DNA of 21,603 nt from SVTX01 sp964526505 (GTDB taxonomy: Bacteria > Bacillota > Clostridia > Oscillospirales > CAG-272). The stretch is from the NCBI GenBank assembly GCA_964526505.1, contig CAZGJC010000030.1, forward strand, positions 1 to 21,603, written 5' to 3'. The translations under genes were made by a program, and so were the position numbers. Positions 1-5,741 of the stretch are shown piece by piece. Every line of letters starts with the position of its first letter. The first letter of the stretch is position 1. A model generated the notes under the pieces. That model saw only the letters and a list, made by a program, of their open reading frames with translations. It did no database searches and was not told where the DNA came from.

Positions 1-73
1 GGCATCGCCAAGCGGTAAGGCAACGGACTCTGACTCCGTCATTTCCTAGGTTCGAATCCTAGTGCCCCAGCCA
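1..73 (+). tRNA. tRNA-Gln (anticodon CTG), first three bases outside the window
   Basis: The cloverleaf can be folded by eye. The anticodon stem ACGGA/TCCGT closes the loop CTCTGAC, giving anticodon CTG, which reads CAG (Gln). The T-stem CTAGG/CCTAG (48-52 and 58-62) closes TTCGAAT. The acceptor 3' strand TGCCCCA (63-69) is followed by discriminator G and an encoded CCA (71-73). The 5' acceptor strand should read TGGGGCA, but the window begins at its fourth base, so three bases are missing at the edge. This is the CUG isoacceptor. Confidence 0.95.
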
Positions 74-116
74 AAACAAAGAATGAGATCGGTTTGCCGT
101 TCTCATTTTTTGTTTT
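73..116 (+). terminator. Terminator of the tRNA-Gln transcript
   Basis: A long hairpin starts right after CCA. AAAACAAAGAATGAGA (73-88) pairs with TCTCATTTTTTGTTTT (101-116) with one G-T pair, and the loop holds a small inner CGG/CCG stem. The T-rich right arm fits an intrinsic terminator. Confidence 0.85.
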
Positions 117-143
117 GTACGGGAATGTTATGCGAGAACCTAC

Positions 144-217
144 TCAAATCCGCCAAGGCGGATTTGAAAGCCTTGCGATTTAAATCCTTTGGAAAAGATA
201 AAACGCTGTCGCAAGGC
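144..217. repeat. Two adjacent inverted repeats downstream of the tRNA
   Basis: TCAAATCCGCC (144-154) and GGCGGATTTGA (157-167) are perfect 11-bp inverted arms separated by AA. GCCTTGCGA (170-178) and TCGCAAGGC (209-217) form a second pair, with 9-bp arms 30 nt apart. Neither is followed by a T-run, so they do not look like terminators. The stretch 117-287 has no convincing gene. It may be a degenerate dispersed repeat, or the scar of an integration event at a tRNA 3' end. No copy of the tRNA 3' end is repeated in this window. Confidence 0.5.
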
Positions 218-287
218 AAGGTTCAGAATCCGACTTCGAATGCTCCGCAGGCGTGAATAAGAGTGCGTGGGTGAGGGACATGTGCCC

Positions 288-316
288 TTGACACAACCGT
301 GATTTTATGGTAGAAT
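288..316 (+). promoter_or_regulatory. Sigma-A promoter for the LURP-one / BMC-T unit
   Basis: The -35 TTGACA (288-293) and -10 TAGAAT (311-316) are separated by exactly 17 bp. A strong GGGAGGTGG ribosome binding site (338-346) precedes the ATG at 351. Confidence 0.85.
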
Positions 317-350
317 ACCGATAGGTAATCGACAAACGGGAGGTGGACGT

Positions 351-824
351 ATGAGGCTTTTATTCAGACAACGCTTTTTTTCGTGGTTTGACAGTTACGA
401 CATTTATGACGAGTCCGGTAACACGGTTTACGTTGTAAAGGGAGAGCCTGCATGGGGACACCAACTGAGGATATACGACTCCGACGGATTTGAAGTCGGC
501 GTGGTAAAAGAGAGAATATTTACGTTTTTTCCGCAATTTGAAGTTTATCTTTACGACAAATACGTTGGTTGCATAAGGCGTGAGTTTTCATTTTTCAGAC
601 CGAGGTACAACGTGGATTTCAACGGTTGGCAGGTCGAGGGAGACTGGTTTGAATGGGATTACCGCATAATGAATACAACCGGGGACGTGGTTGCCACCGT
701 ATCCAAGGAAATGTGGAATTGGACGGACACGTATTCGATAGACGTCAACAATGCAAACGACGGTTTATATGCACTTATGCTCATTTTGGCAATAGATGCC
801 GAGAAGTGTTCGAGGCAAGATTAA
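351..824 (+). CDS. LURP-one-related / tubby C2-like protein (YxjI-like)
   Basis: This is a 157-residue protein with no signal peptide and no strong membrane helix. Its pattern is that of the LURP-one-related/phospholipid-scramblase-like superfamily, which folds as a 12-strand tubby-like beta-barrel. Short strands alternate with turns of the type YDESGN, YDSDGF and NTTGD, and each repeat reads as a residue property followed by a G-D or G-x-x-V turn. It is rich in aromatic residues (FFSWFDSY, FTFFPQFEVYLYD, WFEWDYRI). Length and composition match bacterial members such as B. subtilis YxjI. The biochemical role of the bacterial family is not settled, and lipid binding is only suggested by fold. 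The start is fixed by the ribosome binding site at 338-346. The gene shares a transcript with the shell-protein gene 51 nt downstream, since no terminator lies between them. Confidence 0.8.
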   Translation: MRLLFRQRFFSWFDSYDIYDESGNTVYVVKGEPAWGHQLRIYDSDGFEVGVVKERIFTFFPQFEVYLYDKYVGCIRREFSFFRPRYNVDFNGWQVEGDWFEWDYRIMNTTGDVVATVSKEMWNWTDTYSIDVNNANDGLYALMLILAIDAEKCSRQD

Positions 825-875
825 CGGAATTTTCGGCTTTGTTATTATAAAAAATTTTAAGGGAGGAGACTTACA

Positions 876-1598
876 ATGCAAGATTATTTATCAAAGGCAT
901 ATTCCATGCCCGAGTTTGTGGGAATTACCGTGCTTGACACTGTGGGTCTTGTAATCCCGGGTGTGGACGACGCACTTATAAAAGAAATGAATAAAAACGG
1001 AGTCGAATGCAATTGCAAAGCCTTGGGACTTATAAGTTCGAGAACAGGGGCGGCAGGTCAGATTGTCGCCGTGGATGAGGCGGTCAAAAATTCCAACACG
1101 TCTCTTATATCTCTCGAACTTCCGAGAGATACGAAAGGCTGGGGCGGTCACGGAAATTACATCGTGATAGGCGGTCGTGACGTAAGCGACGTGCGTGATG
1201 CCGTGAGAGTTGCACTTGAACTGACAAAGAAAAATGCGGGTGAAGTCTATATCAATGATGCGGGACATCTTGAAATGGCATATTCCGCAAGTGCGGGCGA
1301 GGTTTTACACCGAGCGTTTGATATTCCCGTGGGTTCCGCTTTCGGATTTTGTGCCGGATCTCCTGCCGCTATCGGTATGGTTATGGCGGATATTGCATTG
1401 AAAAGTGCGGATATAAAAGTGACAAGATATATGACGCCCGATTGCGGAACAAGTCATTCAAACGAAGTGATTATTGCTTTTACGGGAAATACGGAAGCGG
1501 TCAAAGAGGCTGTTTTACGTGCAAGAGAAGTGGGACTTACTCTTATACGTGCAATGGGTGGAGAAGCAAAAGGTCCGTCGGAACCTTACTTGAATTGA
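876..1598 (+). CDS. Tandem BMC-domain shell protein (BMC-T), PduB-like
   Basis: This 240-residue protein is a bacterial microcompartment shell subunit with two BMC domains, at about residues 14-115 and 150-225. Segments matching PduB-type shell proteins include FVGITVLDTVGLVIPGVDDAL near the start, ISSRTGAAGQIVAVDEAVK, SLELPRDTKGWGGHGN (79-94), VYINDAGHLE (124-133), and GTSHSNEV with AREVGLTL in the second domain. PduB-type BMC-T proteins form pseudohexameric trimers that tile the shell of propanediol or ethanolamine type compartments. The ribosome binding site GGGAGGAG lies just upstream of ATG 876. No other shell protein and no signature enzyme (diol dehydratase, ethanolamine lyase, choline lyase, aldehyde dehydrogenase) is encoded in the window, so the gene is an orphan here. 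Its operon partner is the LURP-one-like gene. It may supply a shell whose main locus is elsewhere, or do something different. Confidence 0.88.
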   Translation: MQDYLSKAYSMPEFVGITVLDTVGLVIPGVDDALIKEMNKNGVECNCKALGLISSRTGAAGQIVAVDEAVKNSNTSLISLELPRDTKGWGGHGNYIVIGGRDVSDVRDAVRVALELTKKNAGEVYINDAGHLEMAYSASAGEVLHRAFDIPVGSAFGFCAGSPAAIGMVMADIALKSADIKVTRYMTPDCGTSHSNEVIIAFTGNTEAVKEAVLRAREVGLTLIRAMGGEAKGPSEPYLN

Positions 1599-1606
1599 AT
1601 AATAAC

Positions 1607-1648
1607 TCCCGTGATTTTCGGTGTTTCGAATATCACGGGATATTTTTG
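1607..1648 (+). terminator. Rho-independent terminator after the BMC-T gene
   Basis: TCCCGTGAT (1607-1615) pairs with ATCACGGGA (1632-1640), a 9-bp stem, followed at once by a T-rich tract. It starts 8 nt after the stop codon. Confidence 0.85.
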
Positions 1649-1666
1649 TTTGGCAAAATAAAACGT

Positions 1667-1695
1667 TTGACTTTTGCACCGCTTGCGGATATAAT
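1667..1695 (+). promoter_or_regulatory. Sigma-A promoter for the ZIP transporter
   Basis: TTGACT (1667-1672), a 17-bp spacer, then TATAAT (1690-1695). A GGAGGAGG ribosome binding site lies at 1702-1709. The upstream in-frame ATG at 1621 lies before this promoter and so is not the start. Confidence 0.85.
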
Positions 1696-1716
1696 GAATA
1701 CGGAGGAGGCGATTTT

Positions 1717-2517
1717 ATGATTATTGTTATGCTGACCGCAATAGGCGTCGGCGGTGCTACCGTATTCGGTGCGTTAATAGGATTTATTTTCAAAAAAATA
1801 TCGCACAAATTCAGTGATATTATGCTTGCGTTTGCCGCAGGCGTTATGCTGGCATCGGCAATCTTCGGACTTATTATTCCGTCAATAGAGGAGGCAGGCG
1901 TTATTGTCGCCGATTTAGGCGTGGACGGCAAAGCATGCGGTCTTTTATCAATCGGAATTGTAATTTTGGGAATTTTCTCGGGTGCGTTATGTATAAATTT
2001 GCTTGACAGGCTCGTTCCTCACCTGCACAGACTTGTGGGCGTGGATATGGAGGGTCACAACTCGGATGCAAATCCGCATCTTAACAAAGTTTTACTTTTT
2101 GTGCTTGCGATAGCGATACACAATCTGCCTGAGGGAATTGCCGCAGGAGTGGGATTTGGGTCGGACAGCATATCGGATGCGTTTTTGATAGCCGGTGGAA
2201 TTGCACTTCAAAACATACCGGAGGGAATGGTTATAATCTCTCCTATGCTGTCTGCCGGCATAAAGCCGAAAAGAACGTTTTTATGTGCTTTGGCTACGGG
2301 GCTTATAGAAGTTGTGGGAACGTTTATAGGATATTTTGCCATCAGCATTTCATCGGCTATACTTCCGTTCGCTCTTTCTTTTGCCGGCGGAACTATGATT
2401 TACGTGGTCAGCGACGAGATGATTCCCGAAACACATTCTCACGGAATTGAGAGAGGAGCGACTTATGCGTTGCTTGTCGGCTTTTGCCTTATGCTGATTA
2501 TGGACGTGTTGATATGA
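1717..2517 (+). CDS. ZIP family divalent metal transporter (ZupT-like)
   Basis: This 266-residue integral membrane protein has about eight hydrophobic helices. It carries the two ZIP metal-site motifs: HNLPEG in helix IV (residues 135-140) and QNIPEG in helix V (165-170). ZIP proteins move zinc, iron, manganese or related divalent cations into the cytoplasm. A histidine-containing loop (PHLHRLVGVDMEGHNSDANPH, about 101-121) sits between helices III and IV, where the variable metal-binding loop of the family lies. Met at 1717 is chosen because GGAGGAGG is 7 nt upstream and the promoter at 1667-1695 rules out the longer reading from 1621. The gene is a single transcription unit. The metal specificity cannot be read from the sequence, and no Fur- or Zur-type operator is evident near the promoter. 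Confidence 0.9.
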   Translation: MIIVMLTAIGVGGATVFGALIGFIFKKISHKFSDIMLAFAAGVMLASAIFGLIIPSIEEAGVIVADLGVDGKACGLLSIGIVILGIFSGALCINLLDRLVPHLHRLVGVDMEGHNSDANPHLNKVLLFVLAIAIHNLPEGIAAGVGFGSDSISDAFLIAGGIALQNIPEGMVIISPMLSAGIKPKRTFLCALATGLIEVVGTFIGYFAISISSAILPFALSFAGGTMIYVVSDEMIPETHSHGIERGATYALLVGFCLMLIMDVLI

Positions 2518-2543
2518 TTTTATGCACTTTAAAATGCATAAAA
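2518..2543 (+). terminator. Weak hairpin directly after the ZIP gene
   Basis: TTTTATGCA (2518-2526) and TGCATAAAA (2535-2543) form a 9-bp stem that begins at the base after the stop codon. No T-run follows, so its efficiency as a terminator is doubtful. Confidence 0.35.
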
Positions 2544-2596
2544 ATGCAGAAGAAATAAAAAATCGAAAAAAACTTGAATATTCTTTCAAAAACCTA

Positions 2597-2625
2597 TTGA
2601 CAAATATGCAAAGTGAGTGTATAAT
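2597..2625 (+). promoter_or_regulatory. Consensus sigma-A promoter of the amino acid ABC operon
   Basis: Perfect TTGACA (2597-2602), 17-bp spacer and perfect TATAAT (2620-2625). Transcription should start about 40 nt before the ATG at 2670, leaving a short leader with no recognisable riboswitch. Confidence 0.9.
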
Positions 2626-2669
2626 GATGCAGTAATCACAAATAATGTTTTGAAAAGAAGGATATTAAA

Positions 2670-3539
2670 ATGAAAAAAATTATTTCACTTGCACTGGTAT
2701 GTATTATGCTTATAGGTTGCGTTGCCGTATTTGCGTCTTGCGGTAATGACGACGGAGATTCATCCGACGTTGCCAAACTTATCGACGTAAAACTCACTGA
2801 TGAAAAGTATGCTTACGTTTGCAAAAAGGGAAACACACAACTTGTTGACAGTTTCAACTCTTTCCTTACGGAAATAAAGGAAAACGGCAAGTTCGATGAA
2901 TACGTTGCGAAGTATTTCGAAGGCAAGGGTACAAAAACGGGTTACGACGTAACCACAACGGATATTCAAAACACCGATGAAAATCTTATAGTTGCGACAA
3001 ACTGTCCCTTTGAACCTTTCGAATATATCGGTGATGACGGCAAGATTTACGGTCTTGATATTGAGATCGCAGCCGCTTATGCCGAAAAGCATAATCTTAC
3101 TCTTGTAGTAAAAAATATAGGTTTTGATGATATATTTACACAGGTTGAGGCAGGATATGCGGACATCGGTATGGCGGGTATTACGGTAAGCGAAGACCGT
3201 GCCGAAATTTACGACTTCACCAACACCTATTACAATGCGTCGCAGAAGATTATCGTAGCATCCGGTAACACCGATTTTGACGACTGCAAGACCGTTGATG
3301 AAGTAAACGCAAAACTTGCATCCCTTTCGGGCAAAAAGATTGGTTACCAGACAGGAACAACGGGCGGTATGTATATAAACGGTGACGAAGACTTCGGATA
3401 CGAAGGATTTGCCAATATAGATGGCAAGGGTTACGCCACCGCACAGGAAGCACTCACCGACCTCATCAATGGCAACATTTATGCGGTAATAGTTGATGAA
3501 GCACCCGCAAATGCACTTGTTTCCGCAGTAAACGGCTGA
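2670..3539 (+). CDS. Polar amino acid ABC transporter substrate-binding lipoprotein, circularly permuted
   Basis: This 289-residue protein has a lipoprotein signal with lipobox FASC (Cys24). Residues 105-289 match the start and middle of the GlnH/HisJ family (SBP_bac_3): LIVATNCPFEPFEY, GITVSEDRAEIYDF (Arg177 as the expected ligand-carboxylate residue), GTTGG (229-233), VIVDEAPA (Asp276). The protein then stops. The family's usual last 45-50 residues are missing there and instead occupy residues 37-84, right after the signal. They are recognised by VKLTDEKYAYVCKKGN and LTEIKENGKFDEYVAKYF, which align with the GlnH tail (QQYGIAFPKGS, LRENGTYNEIYKKWF). A polar linker (about 85-104) joins the old C- and N-termini. 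The two parts add up to a full fold. It is the first gene of the operon, with ribosome binding site AGAAGGA. It should capture an amino acid outside the membrane, but the ligand is unknown. Confidence 0.9.
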   Translation: MKKIISLALVCIMLIGCVAVFASCGNDDGDSSDVAKLIDVKLTDEKYAYVCKKGNTQLVDSFNSFLTEIKENGKFDEYVAKYFEGKGTKTGYDVTTTDIQNTDENLIVATNCPFEPFEYIGDDGKIYGLDIEIAAAYAEKHNLTLVVKNIGFDDIFTQVEAGYADIGMAGITVSEDRAEIYDFTNTYYNASQKIIVASGNTDFDDCKTVDEVNAKLASLSGKKIGYQTGTTGGMYINGDEDFGYEGFANIDGKGYATAQEALTDLINGNIYAVIVDEAPANALVSAVNG

Positions 3540-3555
3540 TTTTAACAGTATTTAT

Positions 3556-3591
3556 GAAAATTTCCCGCAATTTTTGTTGTGGGAAATTTTC
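3556..3591 (+). terminator. Intercistronic stem-loop between binding protein and permease
   Basis: GAAAATTTCCCGCAA (3556-3570) pairs with TTGTGGGAAATTTTC (3577-3591), a 15-bp stem with one G-T pair and a 6-nt loop. No T-run follows at once. Its place after the binding-protein gene fits a partial terminator or mRNA-stabilising hairpin that keeps the binding protein in excess over the membrane parts. That function is inferred. Confidence 0.65.
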
Positions 3592-3648
3592 GTGGTTTTC
3601 GGGATTTAATAATTTTTTTCATAATTGACGTAAAAAAGGAAGATAAAT

Positions 3649-4368
3649 ATGAATTGGGAAGTCAAATGGGAGAAGTTTTTCTCCACGATGAAGAGCGAAT
3701 ACTTTCAAAAATTGCTCATAGACGGTCTTATAAATACCATAAAGGTTGCGATATGCGGTCTTATTATAGGTATACTTATAGGTACCGTGATAGCGGTTAT
3801 AAAAGTTGCTCCGAAATACAAACTCATAAACAGAATACTTGATAAGATATGCACCGTTTACGTTGCGATATTCCGAGGCACGCCTATGGTAGTTCAGTTG
3901 CTTTTGGCGTATTACGTTTTACTGCCTTCGCTCGGAGTTAAAAACGTAAATTCGCTTGTTGTCGGAATCGTGGTGTTCGGAATGAACAGCGGTGCTTACG
4001 TCTCGGAGATAATGAGAGGCGGACTTAATTCCATTGACAAGGGTCAGATGGAAGCGGGGCGTGCGTTGGGACTCGGATACAGTACCGCCACGATAAAGAT
4101 AGTTATTCCGCAAGCAATAAAAAACATTTTGCCCACGCTCGGAAATGAGTTTATCACACTTATAAAAGAAACGTCGGTATTGAGTTTTATAGCGGTTTAC
4201 GATTTGTACACGGCACTCAGTGCGATAGGCAGTAAGAACTACGAGAAGATGGTTCCTTATATAGTAATGGCACTTATCTACATTGTGCTTGTGCTTATAA
4301 TAACGCTTATAGTAAAACTTTTGGAAAGGGGATTTGCAAAAAGTGATAGAAATTACAAATCTGTGTAA
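3649..4368 (+). CDS. Amino acid ABC transporter permease (HisM/GlnP type)
   Basis: This 239-residue inner-membrane subunit has about five hydrophobic helices. The polar amino acid permease signature is present: FRGTPMVVQLLLAYY (about 84-98), and the cytoplasmic EAA loop EAGRALGLGYSTATIKIVIPQ, followed by IKNILPTLGNEFITLIKETS, which docks onto the ATPase. Length and order are normal for the HisM family. A single permease gene implies a homodimeric channel. The start at 3649 has AAGGAAG 7 nt upstream, and no promoter is needed because the operon promoter lies before the binding-protein gene. Its 3' end overlaps the ATPase gene by 26 bases, which fits translational coupling. Confidence 0.93.
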   Translation: MNWEVKWEKFFSTMKSEYFQKLLIDGLINTIKVAICGLIIGILIGTVIAVIKVAPKYKLINRILDKICTVYVAIFRGTPMVVQLLLAYYVLLPSLGVKNVNSLVVGIVVFGMNSGAYVSEIMRGGLNSIDKGQMEAGRALGLGYSTATIKIVIPQAIKNILPTLGNEFITLIKETSVLSFIAVYDLYTALSAIGSKNYEKMVPYIVMALIYIVLVLIITLIVKLLERGFAKSDRNYKSV

Positions 4369-5167
4369 ATCATTTAACGGCAAGCAGGTGCTTTGCGGTA
4401 TTACGACAACTATCGCCGACGGCGAAAAGGTGGCGGTTATAGGACCGTCGGGAAGCGGAAAATCCACTTTCATACGTTGTCTCAATTGCCTTGAAGACCC
4501 CGACGGCGGTCAGATAATGTTTGAGGGCGAGGACCTTGCGGATTTCAAGGTTGATATAAACAAGCACAGAGAAAGTATGGGAATGGTATTCCAGCATTTT
4601 AATCTCTTCAACAATAAGACCGTTATCCAAAATATAATGCTTGCCCCCGTACATTTGCGAAAAAAGAAATTGCGTGCGACGAAAGCACACAACTTTTGGC
4701 TTCCGTTGACTAATGCATTCAGAAAACAAAAACTTGAAAAGATTGAAATTGTCGATACAAATTCGAAAATAGTCGCACAGGAGAGAGAGCGTGCAATAGA
4801 ATTGCTTGAAAAAATCGGATTGCTTGACAAAGCGAACGCATATCCGTCAATCCTCTCGGGCGGACAGAAACAGAGAGTTGCAATAGTAAGAGCGATGGCG
4901 ATGAATCCGAAAGTGCTTTTGTTTGATGAACCTACATCCGCTCTTGACCCCGAAATGGTAGGAGAGGTGCTTGAACTTATTCGTGAACTTGCAAACGACG
5001 GTATGACCATGGTCATAGTTACTCACGAAATGGGATTTGCCCGTGAGGTTGCCGACAGGGTTATATTTATGAGCGACGGTGTAATTACCGAAGAGGGAAC
5101 GCCGGAAGAGATTTTCGATAATCCGCAAAACCCCAGAACTCAACAATTTTTGAGGTCGGTTTTATAA
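4343..5167 (+). CDS. Amino acid ABC transporter ATP-binding protein (GlnQ/HisP type) with an insertion
   Basis: This 274-residue ATPase powers the importer. Walker A is GPSGSGKST (34-42), the Q-loop is VFQHFN (82-87), the signature is LSGGQKQR (171-178), Walker B is VLLFDEP (191-197) and the H-loop His is in VTHE (228). GlnQ-type ATPases are about 240 residues. The extra length sits between LAPVHLRKKK and ERAIELLEKIG, roughly residues 109-145, a basic and aromatic segment (HNFWLPLTNAFRKQKLEK) where GlnQ has only a short linker. I place the start at GTG 4343 because GGGGA (4328-4332) is about 10 nt upstream. A TTG three codons earlier (4334) lies too close to that site but cannot be excluded. 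It overlaps the permease gene. Confidence 0.92.
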   Translation: MIEITNLCKSFNGKQVLCGITTTIADGEKVAVIGPSGSGKSTFIRCLNCLEDPDGGQIMFEGEDLADFKVDINKHRESMGMVFQHFNLFNNKTVIQNIMLAPVHLRKKKLRATKAHNFWLPLTNAFRKQKLEKIEIVDTNSKIVAQERERAIELLEKIGLLDKANAYPSILSGGQKQRVAIVRAMAMNPKVLLFDEPTSALDPEMVGEVLELIRELANDGMTMVIVTHEMGFAREVADRVIFMSDGVITEEGTPEEIFDNPQNPRTQQFLRSVL

Positions 5168-5194
5168 AAGTTTACAATATATGAAAGAATTGCT

Positions 5195-5223
5195 TTGACA
5201 AATGTAAAATTTTATGGTACAAT
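5195..5223 (+). promoter_or_regulatory. Sigma-A promoter for the 77-residue protein
   Basis: TTGACA (5195-5200), 17-bp spacer, TACAAT (5218-5223). Ribosome binding site GAGGAGG precedes the ATG at 5263. Confidence 0.85.
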
Positions 5224-5262
5224 ACAAAGCGAAAATAAAATACACAAGAGGAGGATACAGAA

Positions 5263-5496
5263 ATGGTAAAGACAATCTGCGGAAAGATTTACGATACGGA
5301 GGCTTCTTCCGTTATAAAGAAAATCACAAGCGGTTGCTTTGGTGACGCCGAGGGTTACGAAGAAACACTTTACGTTACCGAATCCGGAAATTACTTTATG
5401 TACACAAACGGTGGCGAAAACTCTATTTATCCCACGGAAAATATAAAGAGAATGTCCAAAAAGGCAGCCGACGAATGGCTTGAAAAGCATAACTGA
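5263..5496 (+). CDS. Small hypothetical protein of 77 residues
   Basis: This soluble 77-residue protein has no signal or membrane helix. It resembles a widespread but uncharacterised type of small Bacillota protein. The pattern is an N-terminal CGKIYDTEAS, a central EETLYVTESGNYFMYTNGGENS (a beta hairpin with a Gly-rich turn), and a C-terminal helix ending AADEWLEKHN. I recognise this layout (x-G-K-x-Y-D-T-E, E-T-L-Y, G-x-Y-F, E-W-x-E-K-H) from unnamed families, but no function is known to me. It has its own promoter and a strong terminator, so it is independent of the ABC operon upstream and of pyruvate kinase downstream. The two cysteines (6 and 25) are too few for an obvious metal site. 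Confidence 0.75.
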   Translation: MVKTICGKIYDTEASSVIKKITSGCFGDAEGYEETLYVTESGNYFMYTNGGENSIYPTENIKRMSKKAADEWLEKHN

Positions 5497-5519
5497 TAAA
5501 TTACTTTGACGGTTTATCG

Positions 5520-5557
5520 AAAAAATCACCCGAAGAATAAAATCGGGTGATTTTTTT
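5520..5557 (+). terminator. Strong rho-independent terminator
   Basis: AAAAAATCACCCGA (5520-5533) pairs with TCGGGTGATTTTTT (5543-5556) and ends in a run of seven T. The A-rich left arm means it could also stop transcription from the other strand. Confidence 0.92.
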
Positions 5558-5644
5558 GTTGCTGTTATATAGTTGTTTGACGAAATTGTTGCATAATTTG
5601 GTCAATATTTATACTTGATACATAAAGCGTACATATTTGCGAGG

Positions 5645-5693
5645 TATAATGTAAAATGGACGAAAAGTTTTGCGTTTTGGAACATACGCAAAA
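5645..5693 (+). promoter_or_regulatory. Possible pyk promoter -10 and leader hairpin
   Basis: A TATAAT hexamer (5645-5650) lies about 90 nt before the pyruvate kinase start, but no good -35 sits 16-18 bp upstream. Just downstream, TTTTGCGT (5668-5675) and ACGCAAAA (5686-5693) form an 8-bp stem in the leader. A weak -35 would fit an activated promoter. I recognise no riboswitch. Confidence 0.4.
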
Positions 5694-5741
5694 TATAACC
5701 GATAAATGATACTTGAAATACTGTAAAGGACGGTGACCGAA

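Noticed and set aside
62..256. Reading frame starting inside the tRNA
   Set aside because: It begins in the tRNA 3' end and runs through the terminator and inverted repeats, with no ribosome binding site.
1621..1716. N-terminal extension of the ZIP transporter
   Set aside because: The stretch holds part of the previous terminator and the gene's own promoter. A strong ribosome binding site serves the ATG at 1717.
2670..3539. The amino acid binding protein as a truncated pseudogene
   Set aside because: The absent C-terminal part is present at the N-terminal end, and binding-site residues and lipobox are intact. Permutation explains it better than decay.
4510..5016. Minus-strand reading frame of 168 codons
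   Set aside because: It is a shadow of the amino acid ATPase gene, Ser/Ile-rich with no family features.
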